Translations under genes and position numbers: made by a program | Shown: in pieces, positions 1-5,715 of the stretch | Numbering within the stretch: the stretch's first letter is position 1 | Layout: each line of letters starts with the position of its first letter | The notes under the pieces: model-generated | The model's database searches: none | What the model was told of the DNA's origin: nothing | Seen by the model: the letters and a program-made list of their open reading frames with translations, nothing else | Assembly: GCA_009924765.1 (NCBI GenBank) | Contig: RFQW01000129.1 | Coordinates: 1 to 5,715, forward strand | Length of the DNA: 5,715 bases | Reading direction: 5' to 3' | Source of the DNA: Planctomycetota bacterium | Lineage (GTDB): Bacteria; Planctomycetota; Phycisphaerae; Phycisphaerales; SM1A02

Positions 1-477
1 CGCCCTGTGGAGCAGGTGAGTTGGAACGACATCCAGCCATTCTGCACGGCGACCGGTATGCGGCTACCCACCGAAGCGGAGTGGGAATACGCCTACCGCG
101 CTGGCACCACCACGGCATTCCACGGTATGTCGGGGTACTTGAACGGCACCAACGATGACAACCAGTTGAGCACTATTGCCTGGTTCAGCAGCAACAGCAG
201 CAATCAAACCCACGCCGTTGCCGGCAAGGCCGCCAACGGCTTTGGGCTGTACGACATGGCGGGCAACGTGTGGGAGTGGTGCCAGGATTGGTATGACGCT
301 TATGCGTCGGGCGCGCAGATGAACCCGACCGGGCCCGGTAGCGGTAGCTACCGTGTGTTGCGCGGCGGCAGCTGGCCTGGTTTCTCCTTTTACGGTCGTG
401 CGTCGAACCGCCTCTCCGGCAGCGCGCCTGACCGCCGCGACTCCAGTATCGGCTTCCGAGTCGCAAGAAATCCGTAA
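1..477 (+). CDS. FGE-sulfatase (SUMF1-type) domain protein, C-terminal part; 5' end outside the window
   Basis: The frame is open at the left edge and reads RPVEQVSWND, so the gene begins upstream; 158 residues are visible before the TAA stop. Clear FGE-sulfatase/SUMF1 landmarks follow in order: VSW near residue 6, LPTEAEWEYA (about 22-31), GLYDMAGNVWEW (about 82-93), RGGSW (about 121-125) and a terminal GFRV. The family contains the formylglycine-generating enzyme that oxidises a sulfatase cysteine, but many members are ligand-binding or regulatory paralogues. The stretch after RGGSW reads PGFSFYGRAS and lacks the two cysteines that bind copper in true FGE, so oxidase activity is unlikely. 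The loop around residues 60-72 is rich in Ser and Asn. Expanded paralogue families of this kind are common in Planctomycetota. The domain call is firm, the role unknown. The gene converges on the - strand operon and seems unrelated to it. Confidence 0.93.
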   Translation, partial: RPVEQVSWNDIQPFCTATGMRLPTEAEWEYAYRAGTTTAFHGMSGYLNGTNDDNQLSTIAWFSSNSSNQTHAVAGKAANGFGLYDMAGNVWEWCQDWYDAYASGAQMNPTGPGSGSYRVLRGGSWPGFSFYGRASNRLSGSAPDRRDSSIGFRVARNP

Positions 478-532
478 TTCCAATTTCCCATCTTCGGCCT
501 GTCCAGTTGAATTCCGGAAAGCCGTTAACCCC
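478..532. other. Short convergent intergenic gap
   Basis: This 55-bp spacer separates the 3' ends of the two converging transcription units. It contains an 8-bp palindrome, TTCCGGAA, at 512-519, but no GC-rich hairpin followed by a T run on either strand. I see no intrinsic terminator or other definite element. Confidence 0.5.
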
Positions 533-1215
533 TCACTGCGCCTTCATCTCATCCGTGCGCGCGCTTTCGAGGCGGTACAGCCCGATCAGGAAACCGCCCG
601 CCTTGAAGGGTGACACCATCAGGCGGCCGCGGATCACGCCGAAGCTGATGGTGTGCTGCGCGCCAAGCTTGATGGGCGTGGCCAGTTCCGCCTCAAGGGC
701 GTGGGCGGCAGGCCGATGCAGCAGCCGTCCCAGCGGTTCTTCATCACCAGCAGTTCCTTGGTCTGCACGCCCCACAGCGGCGGCGCCAGGAAGCCGCTGA
801 TCTGCACCCACTGACCGTTCAGAAAGTCGATGCGCGGCGGCACGGCCATGCGGTCGGCCTTGGCGTCGATGGTTTCGTTGGCGCTGAACAGCAGCGGCCA
901 TCCGATCACGAATGGGTCCTGCTCGCTGCCGCTGCCGGTGAGCGTGAAGCGGCCGTCGAGCAGCAGCGTGCCGTCGGGCTGGCGATCGATGCGGGCTTGT
1001 ACGGAGGGTTGTGGTGCGGCTTCGGGCTGCTTGGTGGTGGGTGCCGGCGCGGATGGCTCCACCTTGGCTGCGGCCTTCACCGGCTGCTCGACTGCAGGCG
1101 CCGTTGCTGCAGCCGGCTGCTCAGGCACAACCACCGGCGCCGACTTGCTCGGCCACAGCAGCGCGAGTGCGCCCGCGATCACCACCACCGCGAGCAGCGC
1201 CCAGATGCCTTTCAA
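533..1215 (-). pseudogene. Membrane-anchored DUF3299-like protein, interrupted by a single-base frameshift
   Basis: The protein starts at TTG (1213-1215), which overlaps the eboF stop as TTGA and is preceded by GGAGAG at 5 nt. Residues 4-21 form one hydrophobic N-terminal segment (membrane anchor or uncleaved signal). An Ala/Pro-rich linker (about 25-75) and a globular domain follow. The domain contains VQISGFLAPPLWG (about 137-149), LLVMKNRWDGCCIG (about 155-168) and LPPTP, resembling DUF3299-type domains, whose function is not established to my knowledge. After Pro173 (codon 699-697) this frame turns into Arg-rich nonsense and ends at 634. The next frame continues sensibly with LEAELATPIKLG, GVIRGRLMVSPFKAGG and LIGLYRLESA to a TGA at 533-535. 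One extra C at the CCC codon would restore a 227-residue protein. The break may be a real mutation or a sequencing/assembly error. It is the last gene of the operon in view. The domain name is moderately sure; the frameshift reading is well supported. Confidence 0.72.
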
Positions 1216-2621
1216 GCATGCTCTCCAGCCAAGTGCCGCAGGATCACGTCATGCACCGACCGCAGCGGCAAGCGCGCGTGATCGGGAAGGAACGCGCCCT
1301 CGGCCAGCAGCACCGGGTCAAGCGCGGGATCCAGATCCACGCGACCGTGCGTGCCCTGCACCAGCGACGCATCGAGTGGCGTGAGCTGAAGCAGCGCGCG
1401 GAATCCAAGCGACTTGCGCAGCTTGAACCACGCGAACTTGGCGTTGGCCACCATCGGCGAATCGCTGAGCAGCAGTTCGCACGGGTCGTAGCCAGGCTTG
1501 CGGTGAATGTCGACGGTGCGCGCGTAGTCGGGCGCCACGCGGTCGGACAACCACCACGGATACGCGAACCATGCGCCCGGCTTGGCCAGCATCACCAGGT
1601 CGCCGCTGCGCGGGTGGTCCAGTTCGACCTCGTGCAGTTCATCGGCACCCAGCACGCGTTCCACGCCGGGCAGCGCCGACAGGATCTCGCGCGCCTCGGG
1701 CAGTGCCGTGGGGTCGATGCCGTACACGTGCGCGATCTGGTGATCGCACACAGCGAACACGCGACTGGCGTTCAGGTCCAGCGCATCGCCGCCAAACTCC
1801 TCGCGTGCGGCCAGCAGACCGGCCGCATGCAGCGCCTGATTGGGGTGCACCACCTGCGTGGCTTGCTCGATGCCGTAGTCACTGCACACGATCACGCGCG
1901 CATCGCGCTTGTGGCAGGCCTGCAGCAGGTCGGCGATCACACGATCGAGTTCGCGCAGCTCCTGTCGCACATGTGCGCCGTTGGGTCCCTCGCGCTGCAG
2001 CACGTAGTCCATGTGCGGCAAATAGCACAGTGTCAGCGCGGGATCGTGCCACTGCATCACGCGCTGCGTGGCCTGCGCGATCCACTCGGTGCTGCGGATG
2101 TCGGCGCGTGGCCCCCAGAAGTTGAACAGCGGGAAGTGGCCAAGCTCGGCCTGCAGGCGATCGCGCAAGGCACGCGGCGTGCTGAGGATGTCCGGGTGCT
2201 TGCGTCCATCCGCCGCATACTTGGGTCGCGGCGTGACCGTGATGTCCGCGCTGCTGAACATGTTGAACCACCCAAACAGGTTCGCCACCGTCATGCCCGG
2301 GAATCGTTGGCGTGCGGTTTCCCACACCATGGGGCCCTGCAGCAGACGGTTCGATTGGCGCCACAGACGCACTTCGCACTGATCGCGGTCCATCCAGCCG
2401 TTTGCAACGGCGCCGTGGTACCGCGGAGGCTGACCGGTGAGCAGGTCGCCCTGGCTTGTGCAGGTGACGGCCGGTGCGCTTGGTCGCAGTGTGCGCACAC
2501 CACCAAAGTCGCGCGCCAGTTCGCGCAGGTGCGGCGTGTCGGCGTTCAAGTGACGCGCCGACAGTGCGGCGGTGACAAGCACCACGGTGCGCTGCGCGCC
2601 GGATGGATGCGCGGTGGTCAT
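1212..2621 (-). CDS. eboF: EboF-like alkaline phosphatase superfamily protein (nucleotide pyrophosphatase/phosphodiesterase-like)
   Basis: This 469-residue protein has the layout of the type I phosphodiesterase/nucleotide pyrophosphatase (NPP) branch of the alkaline phosphatase superfamily. A first strand VVLVTAAL (13-20) leads to TPHL (29-32). PAVTCTSQGDLLTG (50-63) supplies the probable Thr nucleophile T53. VANGWMDRDQCEVRLWRQSNRL (72-93) and LFGWFNMFSSADITVTPRPKYAADGRK (about 115-141) are patches I recall from EboF-type homologues. LPHMDYVLQREGP (201-213), VIVCSDYGIE (243-252) and GTHG (423-426) match the NPP metal-binding blocks, but several usual ligands are replaced (see findings). No signal peptide or membrane segment is seen, so it is probably cytoplasmic. 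In the ebo cluster it probably acts on a phosphorylated or nucleotide-linked metabolite; the substrate is unknown. ATG at 2621 lies 4 nt after the eboC stop with only a weak upstream AGG. The fold is firm; the ebo assignment rests on sequence patches and on adjacent eboC and eboE. Confidence 0.82.
   Translation of the reverse strand: MTTAHPSGAQRTVVLVTAALSARHLNADTPHLRELARDFGGVRTLRPSAPAVTCTSQGDLLTGQPPRYHGAVANGWMDRDQCEVRLWRQSNRLLQGPMVWETARQRFPGMTVANLFGWFNMFSSADITVTPRPKYAADGRKHPDILSTPRALRDRLQAELGHFPLFNFWGPRADIRSTEWIAQATQRVMQWHDPALTLCYLPHMDYVLQREGPNGAHVRQELRELDRVIADLLQACHKRDARVIVCSDYGIEQATQVVHPNQALHAAGLLAAREEFGGDALDLNASRVFAVCDHQIAHVYGIDPTALPEAREILSALPGVERVLGADELHEVELDHPRSGDLVMLAKPGAWFAYPWWLSDRVAPDYARTVDIHRKPGYDPCELLLSDSPMVANAKFAWFKLRKSLGFRALLQLTPLDASLVQGTHGRVDLDPALDPVLLAEGAFLPDHARLPLRSVHDVILRHLAGEHA
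1220..1225 (-). promoter_or_regulatory. Ribosome binding site for the TTG start of the DUF3299-like gene
   Basis: GGAGAG on the - strand lies 5 nt before TTG at 1215-1213. It decides the start: the nearby ATG at 1219-1217 is in another frame and too close to this site. The site lies inside the last codons of eboF, suggesting coupled translation. Confidence 0.65.
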
Positions 2622-2625
2622 GCTT

Positions 2626-3567
2626 TCAGGAACCTAGAACGCGTCGCTGCAGCAGCAGTGTGGCGATGCACGCGATGGCGGCGATGGCGGCCAACTCGCC
2701 GCGACCCAGCATGACCAGCGACGCCGTGTCGATGCATGCGATGCCCGCGATCCAGCGCATGACGCCGCGTGGCACGCCACCCGGCAAGGTCATGTTGCCC
2801 AGCCCGCGGAACAGCAGCCACGCGGCACCCAACATGGCGGCCGCATAGAAAGCGCTCTGCATGACGCCAAGCGCCGGCAGCAACCGACACGCGACGGCGC
2901 CGAATGGCAACACCGCCGCCACCGCCACCATGCTGGCGGCCACGGACAGATGCATGTCGTGATCGTGCACCGGCACCGCCGCCACCTCGTTGCGCGCGGC
3001 GATCGAGATGCCGAGCGTGTACACACCCAGCGGCAGCGCGAAGAAGCCGAGCAGGTTCCAGTCGGGCTGCTGGTTGTTCGAACACGCGATGGCGGCGATG
3101 GTGGGCACCAGCGCTCGGCAGCAAGCCATCAGCGCAGGGCCCGCGATGGCGCTGCGATGCAGCAGGTTGTAGCCCGTCACGCACGACACCAGCAGCAGCA
3201 TCCATGGAATCGCGTTCGAGCTGGCCGCTGCAAGCAGCAGCACGGCGGCGGCGATCAGCATCATCGCCAGCAGCAGCGCGGAACTTTCGCGGATCTGCCC
3301 TGACACGATCGGCCGGCTTGGACGCTCACGACGATCGATGGGCTGATCGAAGTAGTCGTTCATCACCATGCCACCCATGTACAGCAGCATGGTGCCCGCG
3401 GCGACCAGCGTCATGGGAAGCACCGCGATCGTGCTGCCGGGCATGGTGCTGCCGCCAATGGCCGCACCCACCAGCGAGCCGGTGATCACCGTTGGCGCAT
3501 TCGAGATGCGAAGCAGTCGCATCCAGGCGCCGAGGCCGACCGGGGCAGTGGGTGCGAGGTCGCTCAT
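2626..3567 (-). CDS. eboC: EboC-like UbiA-family membrane prenyltransferase
   Basis: This 313-residue protein is strongly hydrophobic throughout, with about eight or nine membrane segments, as in UbiA prenyltransferases. The first Asp-rich motif is intact: MVMNDYFDQPIDRRERPSRPIVSG (67-90) gives NDxxDxxxD at 70-78 followed by RPSRP. YNLLHR (133-138), a short MACCRALVP patch (148-155) and YTLGISIAARNEV (183-195) follow at expected places. The second UbiA Asp motif (DxxxD) is not evident; that region carries RNE and then HDHDMH at 201-206. UbiA enzymes attach polyprenyl groups to aromatic or other acceptors at the inner membrane. EboC proteins are UbiA-like members whose substrate is not settled. 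The ATG overlaps the eboE stop by 4 nt (ATGA) and has no visible Shine-Dalgarno, so translation is probably coupled. UbiA membership is sure; eboC is chosen because eboE and eboF flank it. Confidence 0.88.
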   Translation of the reverse strand: MSDLAPTAPVGLGAWMRLLRISNAPTVITGSLVGAAIGGSTMPGSTIAVLPMTLVAAGTMLLYMGGMVMNDYFDQPIDRRERPSRPIVSGQIRESSALLLAMMLIAAAVLLLAAASSNAIPWMLLLVSCVTGYNLLHRSAIAGPALMACCRALVPTIAAIACSNNQQPDWNLLGFFALPLGVYTLGISIAARNEVAAVPVHDHDMHLSVAASMVAVAAVLPFGAVACRLLPALGVMQSAFYAAAMLGAAWLLFRGLGNMTLPGGVPRGVMRWIAGIACIDTASLVMLGRGELAAIAAIACIATLLLQRRVLGS

Positions 3568-4718
3568 CGGGTTGCAGACTGCGCGGAATGGCCCGCTTTG
3601 GCAAGCAGCGCGCGCGCGTGCAGGATCTCGCGGGCGATGCCCTCCGGAATGCTGGGCGCGGCGGGTTCAGGCAGCTGCGCCCACGCGTAGGTTTCCACCT
3701 CGATGAACGCGTGCGGCAGACGCGCGGCTCGGCGCAGGGCGGGTTCGATGGCCGACTGCGTGGTGCGCAGCGCACCCACCGCCTGCAGGAAGATGGGCAC
3801 ATGAAAGTGGCAGCGCCACGGCAGCGTGGGGTTGCTGGCCAGGAAATCGGGAATGTCCTCCCACACGCGCGGCTCCGCTGCGCTGCCCGTGACCACCTGA
3901 TGCAGGTAGCGCGGCTCGTCGAATCGCTGCAGCGCCTGCAGGTGTTCGGGCGTGGCATCGCCTGCGATCGCCGACGACACCTGCACGCGATGCACGCCGA
4001 TGCCGGCCGCTTCGCACAGATCGAACGCGGCTTCGGGCGCCTCGCCCATCACCGCACCGTGACACACATCCACGCACGCGCCAAGGTGTCGCTGCAGCGT
4101 GGTGTCTCTGCCGCGCGGCTGCAGGCAGTGCGTCATGAAGCCGGTCAGTTCTGCGAAGGTCTGGATGGCGCAGCCGGGTTCGGGTTCGATGTCGAGCGTG
4201 ATGTGCACGCCGGTGCGCTGCTCGATGCGTGCCAGGCCGCGCGCCACCTGCTCCAGTTGCGCGGAGGCCAGACCCACGCTTGCGCCGCAACCCTCGGCGC
4301 TGAATCGCGGGCGCCATCCAAGCGGCAGCGTGCTGATGCTGGCGTGCGTGGTTCCCGGTGCCAGCAGTTCGGGCAGCAGCTCGGCCACCGCCAGCGTGTA
4401 CAGCGCGCGCCTGGCATTGCCCCAGTGCGGTTCGTACACCAGCGTCTTCACGCGCTCGGCGTTGAAGTTGCCGTATGGAAAGGCGTTCACCGCCACCATG
4501 TGCAGTCCGGCGGCCAGCGTGTCATCGCGCAGGCGCCGCGCCTCATCGGGCGCTTCCTGCAGTTGTCGAACGCTCTCTGCACTCAGCCACACGCCGATGG
4601 GAAGCGGGCCATCGTTCACAAGCCGCGCCACCTCGGCGGCGGGGCCAAGCAGGCTCTGCCGAAGTTCCTGCAGGTTGCGGCCTGCGTGAACGTTCGTGCA
4701 GTAGCCGATGCGATGCAT
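3564..4718 (-). CDS. eboE: EboE-like metabolite traffic protein (xylose-isomerase-like TIM barrel)
   Basis: This 384-residue protein opens with MHRIGYCTNVHAGRNLQEL, the characteristic start of EboE-type proteins. TIM-barrel strands of the xylose isomerase/AP endonuclease class follow: VWLSAE (43-48), VNAFPYG (77-83), LDIEPEPG (175-182), ACVDVCHGAV (214-223), VQVSSA (245-250), HFHVPIF (304-310) and FIEVETYAW (338-346). Glu178, Asp217, His220, His304/His306 and Glu340 are plausible metal or catalytic residues, inferred from strand-end position. No export signal is seen, so it is likely cytoplasmic. EboE belongs to the ebo cluster, implicated in moving or maturing a small metabolite across the membrane; its reaction is not known. 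I chose ATG at 4718, which overlaps the tlpA-like stop as TGATG, over a TTG one codon earlier. The only upstream Shine-Dalgarno is a weak AAGG about 10 nt away. The family call is confident. Confidence 0.9.
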   Translation of the reverse strand: MHRIGYCTNVHAGRNLQELRQSLLGPAAEVARLVNDGPLPIGVWLSAESVRQLQEAPDEARRLRDDTLAAGLHMVAVNAFPYGNFNAERVKTLVYEPHWGNARRALYTLAVAELLPELLAPGTTHASISTLPLGWRPRFSAEGCGASVGLASAQLEQVARGLARIEQRTGVHITLDIEPEPGCAIQTFAELTGFMTHCLQPRGRDTTLQRHLGACVDVCHGAVMGEAPEAAFDLCEAAGIGVHRVQVSSAIAGDATPEHLQALQRFDEPRYLHQVVTGSAAEPRVWEDIPDFLASNPTLPWRCHFHVPIFLQAVGALRTTQSAIEPALRRAARLPHAFIEVETYAWAQLPEPAAPSIPEGIAREILHARALLAKAGHSAQSATR

Positions 4719-5314
4719 CAAGGCGTGGCCTTGGGCGGCGCGGGCTTGTTCGCCTTCAGCACACGCTCGATCTCTCGGTCCATGAGTTCAGGGTGACCCA
4801 TCCATGCGATGGTGCCCTTGCCATCCACGATGCATGCCCATGGAATGCTGCGCTGCTTGGCGGCCAACATCCACGCGCGGCCCATGCTGGCGTCGCCGTC
4901 GAAGGCCACGCGGTAGTTCATGCCATCGCCGCGGGATTCGACGAACTTCTGCACCGTGGCGAGGCGGCCATCGTCGGCACCACCATCGGCAGGCTTCTGC
5001 TTGGGCCGCTCGGATGCGGCCACACCGATCACGGTGAGTTCGGGGTGCCGCTTCTGCAGCGCGTTCAGGTTTGGGATGTTCTTCACACAGGGGGGGCACC
5101 ATGTTGCCCAGAACTCCACCACATACACCTTGCCGGGTACGAAGGCCTTCACTGCGTCGCCCTTCACCCATGCATCCACCGTGAGCGGTGGCGCAGGCGA
5201 TCCCGCTGCCAGCACGGGTGTGGCTTCGGTGGGCGGCGCCTTGTCGCTTGGCGCGGCGGGGGGCGCGGGTTGTGCGGCAAGCATCACGCTGAACACCAGG
5301 GCTGCGCTGATCAT
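4718..5314 (-). CDS. TlpA-family thioredoxin-like protein with a WCPPC active site
   Basis: A 198-residue thioredoxin-fold protein of the TlpA/AhpC-TSA type. Residues 1-14 (MISAALVFSVMLAA) look like a short signal peptide or anchor, without the usual positive charge. An Ala/Pro-rich linker runs to about residue 37, then the thioredoxin domain. VYVVEFWATWCPPC places the redox pair at Cys73 and Cys76. VIGVAASE (95-102), an Asp/Gly-rich insertion (about 103-118) and the cis-Pro loop QRSIPWACIVD (154-164, Pro158) follow. TlpA proteins act outside the cytoplasmic membrane, usually reducing or isomerising disulfides or supporting cytochrome and metal-centre assembly; the partner here is unknown. 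ATG at 5314 is chosen over an upstream start in the same open frame, because AAGGAG stands 5 nt before it and the signal-like segment starts there. It overlaps the amidotransferase stop by 4 nt and the eboE start by 1 nt. The call is firm. Confidence 0.93.
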   Translation of the reverse strand: MISAALVFSVMLAAQPAPPAAPSDKAPPTEATPVLAAGSPAPPLTVDAWVKGDAVKAFVPGKVYVVEFWATWCPPCVKNIPNLNALQKRHPELTVIGVAASERPKQKPADGGADDGRLATVQKFVESRGDGMNYRVAFDGDASMGRAWMLAAKQRSIPWACIVDGKGTIAWMGHPELMDREIERVLKANKPAPPKATP

Positions 5315-5715
5315 GCCTTCTCCTTCTTGTTGCGCGCGGTGGCGGCCGCGTCGACGAGCTTTTTCACCATGCCAAGGCCGAGCACCGGATCCTTGGTGCG
5401 CTCGGGGTGCCACTGCACGCCCACATAGAACACGCGGTCCTTCAACTGGATCGCTTCCAGGCAGCCATCGGGGCTGCGCGCCATCTCCACGAACGGGCCG
5501 ACCTCGGTGAGCGCCTGATGATGGCTGCTGGTGACCACGCCCTTGCCGATGGCGCCGTCGATGGTGTGTTCCTGATTCGACTGGTGACGCTCGCCGCCCT
5601 CGATGATGTCGGGAACATGCTGCGCCAGATGGCAGCCGCGATGCACGCCCATCATCTGCATGCCCAGGCAGATGCCCAGCACCGGCTTGTCGGGGCGCTT
5701 GTCCAGCGCGTCGAG
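5311..5715 (-). CDS. Class I glutamine amidotransferase-like hydrolase (peptidase C26/PuuD type), C-terminal part; 5' end outside the window
   Basis: The last 134 residues are visible; the frame is open at the right edge (LDALDKRPDKPVLGICLG), so an internal GTG at 5682 is not the true start. PVLGICLGMQMMGV carries the nucleophile elbow with Cys16 of the visible part. SSHHQAL (visible 63-69) is the HHQ block typical of gamma-glutamyl-GABA hydrolase-type proteins. YVGVQWHPE (visible 97-105) supplies the catalytic His103 and Glu105, so the triad is complete. Members hydrolyse gamma-glutamyl amides; PuuD acts in putrescine breakdown. No other putrescine gene is seen, so that pathway is not implied. 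The C-terminus is Lys-rich (RNKKEKA) and its codons contain the ribosome binding site of the next gene. It is the most upstream visible member of the operon; the promoter is outside the window. The family is sure, the substrate is not. Confidence 0.92.
   Translation of the reverse strand, partial: LDALDKRPDKPVLGICLGMQMMGVHRGCHLAQHVPDIIEGGERHQSNQEHTIDGAIGKGVVTSSHHQALTEVGPFVEMARSPDGCLEAIQLKDRVFYVGVQWHPERTKDPVLGLGMVKKLVDAAATARNKKEKA
5320..5325 (-). promoter_or_regulatory. Ribosome binding site for the tlpA-like gene
   Basis: AAGGAG on the - strand stands 5 nt before ATG at 5314. It lies inside the Lys-rich C-terminal codons of the amidotransferase gene. This is the strongest Shine-Dalgarno in the window and fixes the start. 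Confidence 0.75.

Noticed and set aside
478..532. Intrinsic terminator between the converging genes
   Set aside because: Only an 8-bp AT/GC palindrome (TTCCGGAA) and weak 4-bp pairings were found, with no U tract.
1217..1219. ATG start for the DUF3299-like gene
   Set aside because: It lies in a frame that does not encode the N-terminal membrane segment and first half of the domain; TTG at 1215 does.
1011..2714. Long + strand open frame of 567 codons
   Set aside because: It lies antisense to eboF and parts of its neighbours. The translation is Arg/Ala/His-rich without domain motifs, while the - strand frames carry clear family motifs. It is a GC-driven shadow.
3225..3285. Dense GCAGCAG/GGCGGCG repetition
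   Set aside because: These are Ala/Leu codon runs in membrane segments of the EboC-like protein, not a regular tandem repeat or CRISPR array.
4719..4721. TTG start for eboE one codon upstream of the ATG
   Set aside because: It adds one Met-equivalent only; ATG at 4718 in a TGATG overlap is the more natural start.
3492..4796. Long + strand open frame of 434 codons
   Set aside because: It is antisense to eboE, with low-complexity Arg/Gln/His composition and no recognisable motif.
5315..5413. N-terminal extension of the TlpA-like protein from an upstream start
   Set aside because: The 33 extra residues are Arg/Gly-rich, overlap conserved amidotransferase codons in another frame and precede a good Shine-Dalgarno and signal-like segment.
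4475..5428. + strand open frame of 317 codons
   Set aside because: It is antisense to the tlpA-like gene, whose WCPPC and cis-Pro motifs are unambiguous.

Overview
This GC-rich window holds one truncated gene on the + strand at the left edge (1-477) and a block of six closely packed genes on the - strand (533-5715). The block reads right to left: class I glutamine amidotransferase (peptidase C26/PuuD type), TlpA-like thioredoxin, EboE, EboC, EboF, and a membrane-anchored DUF3299-like protein. No RNA gene, CRISPR array, insertion sequence or convincing terminator was seen. The first - strand gene runs off the right edge, so the operon promoter lies outside the window.

Organism: this is an inference from style. 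A C-terminal FGE-sulfatase domain of the asparagine/serine-rich paralogue type, a TlpA protein with an Ala/Pro-rich start, high GC, and starts that often lack a clear Shine-Dalgarno sequence all fit Planctomycetota, perhaps Phycisphaerae. Nothing here proves it, and the fragment looks like an environmental or metagenomic contig.

Layout: the + strand FGE-like gene converges on the operon across a 55-bp gap (478-532). Within the operon, stop and start codons overlap at four of the five junctions: ATGA at 5311-5314, TGATG at 4716-4720, ATGA at 3564-3567 and TTGA at 1212-1215. The fifth junction has a 4-bp gap (2622-2625). This argues for a single transcript with coupled translation.

Biology: EboC (UbiA-like membrane protein), EboE (xylose-isomerase-like TIM barrel) and EboF (alkaline-phosphatase-superfamily protein) belong to the ebo cluster. 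That cluster is known from cyanobacteria (linked to export of a scytonemin precursor to the periplasm), pseudomonads and some algal plastids. The usual partners EboA, EboB (TatD-like) and EboD (dehydroquinate-synthase-like) are not in the window. Instead the three ebo genes sit with a TlpA-like protein, an amidotransferase-fold hydrolase and an anchored DUF3299-like protein. This may be a variant ebo locus, or ordinary co-transcribed neighbours. The most notable details are the non-canonical metal site of EboF, a single-base frameshift in the DUF3299-like gene, and an FGE-like protein without the FGE active-site cysteines.
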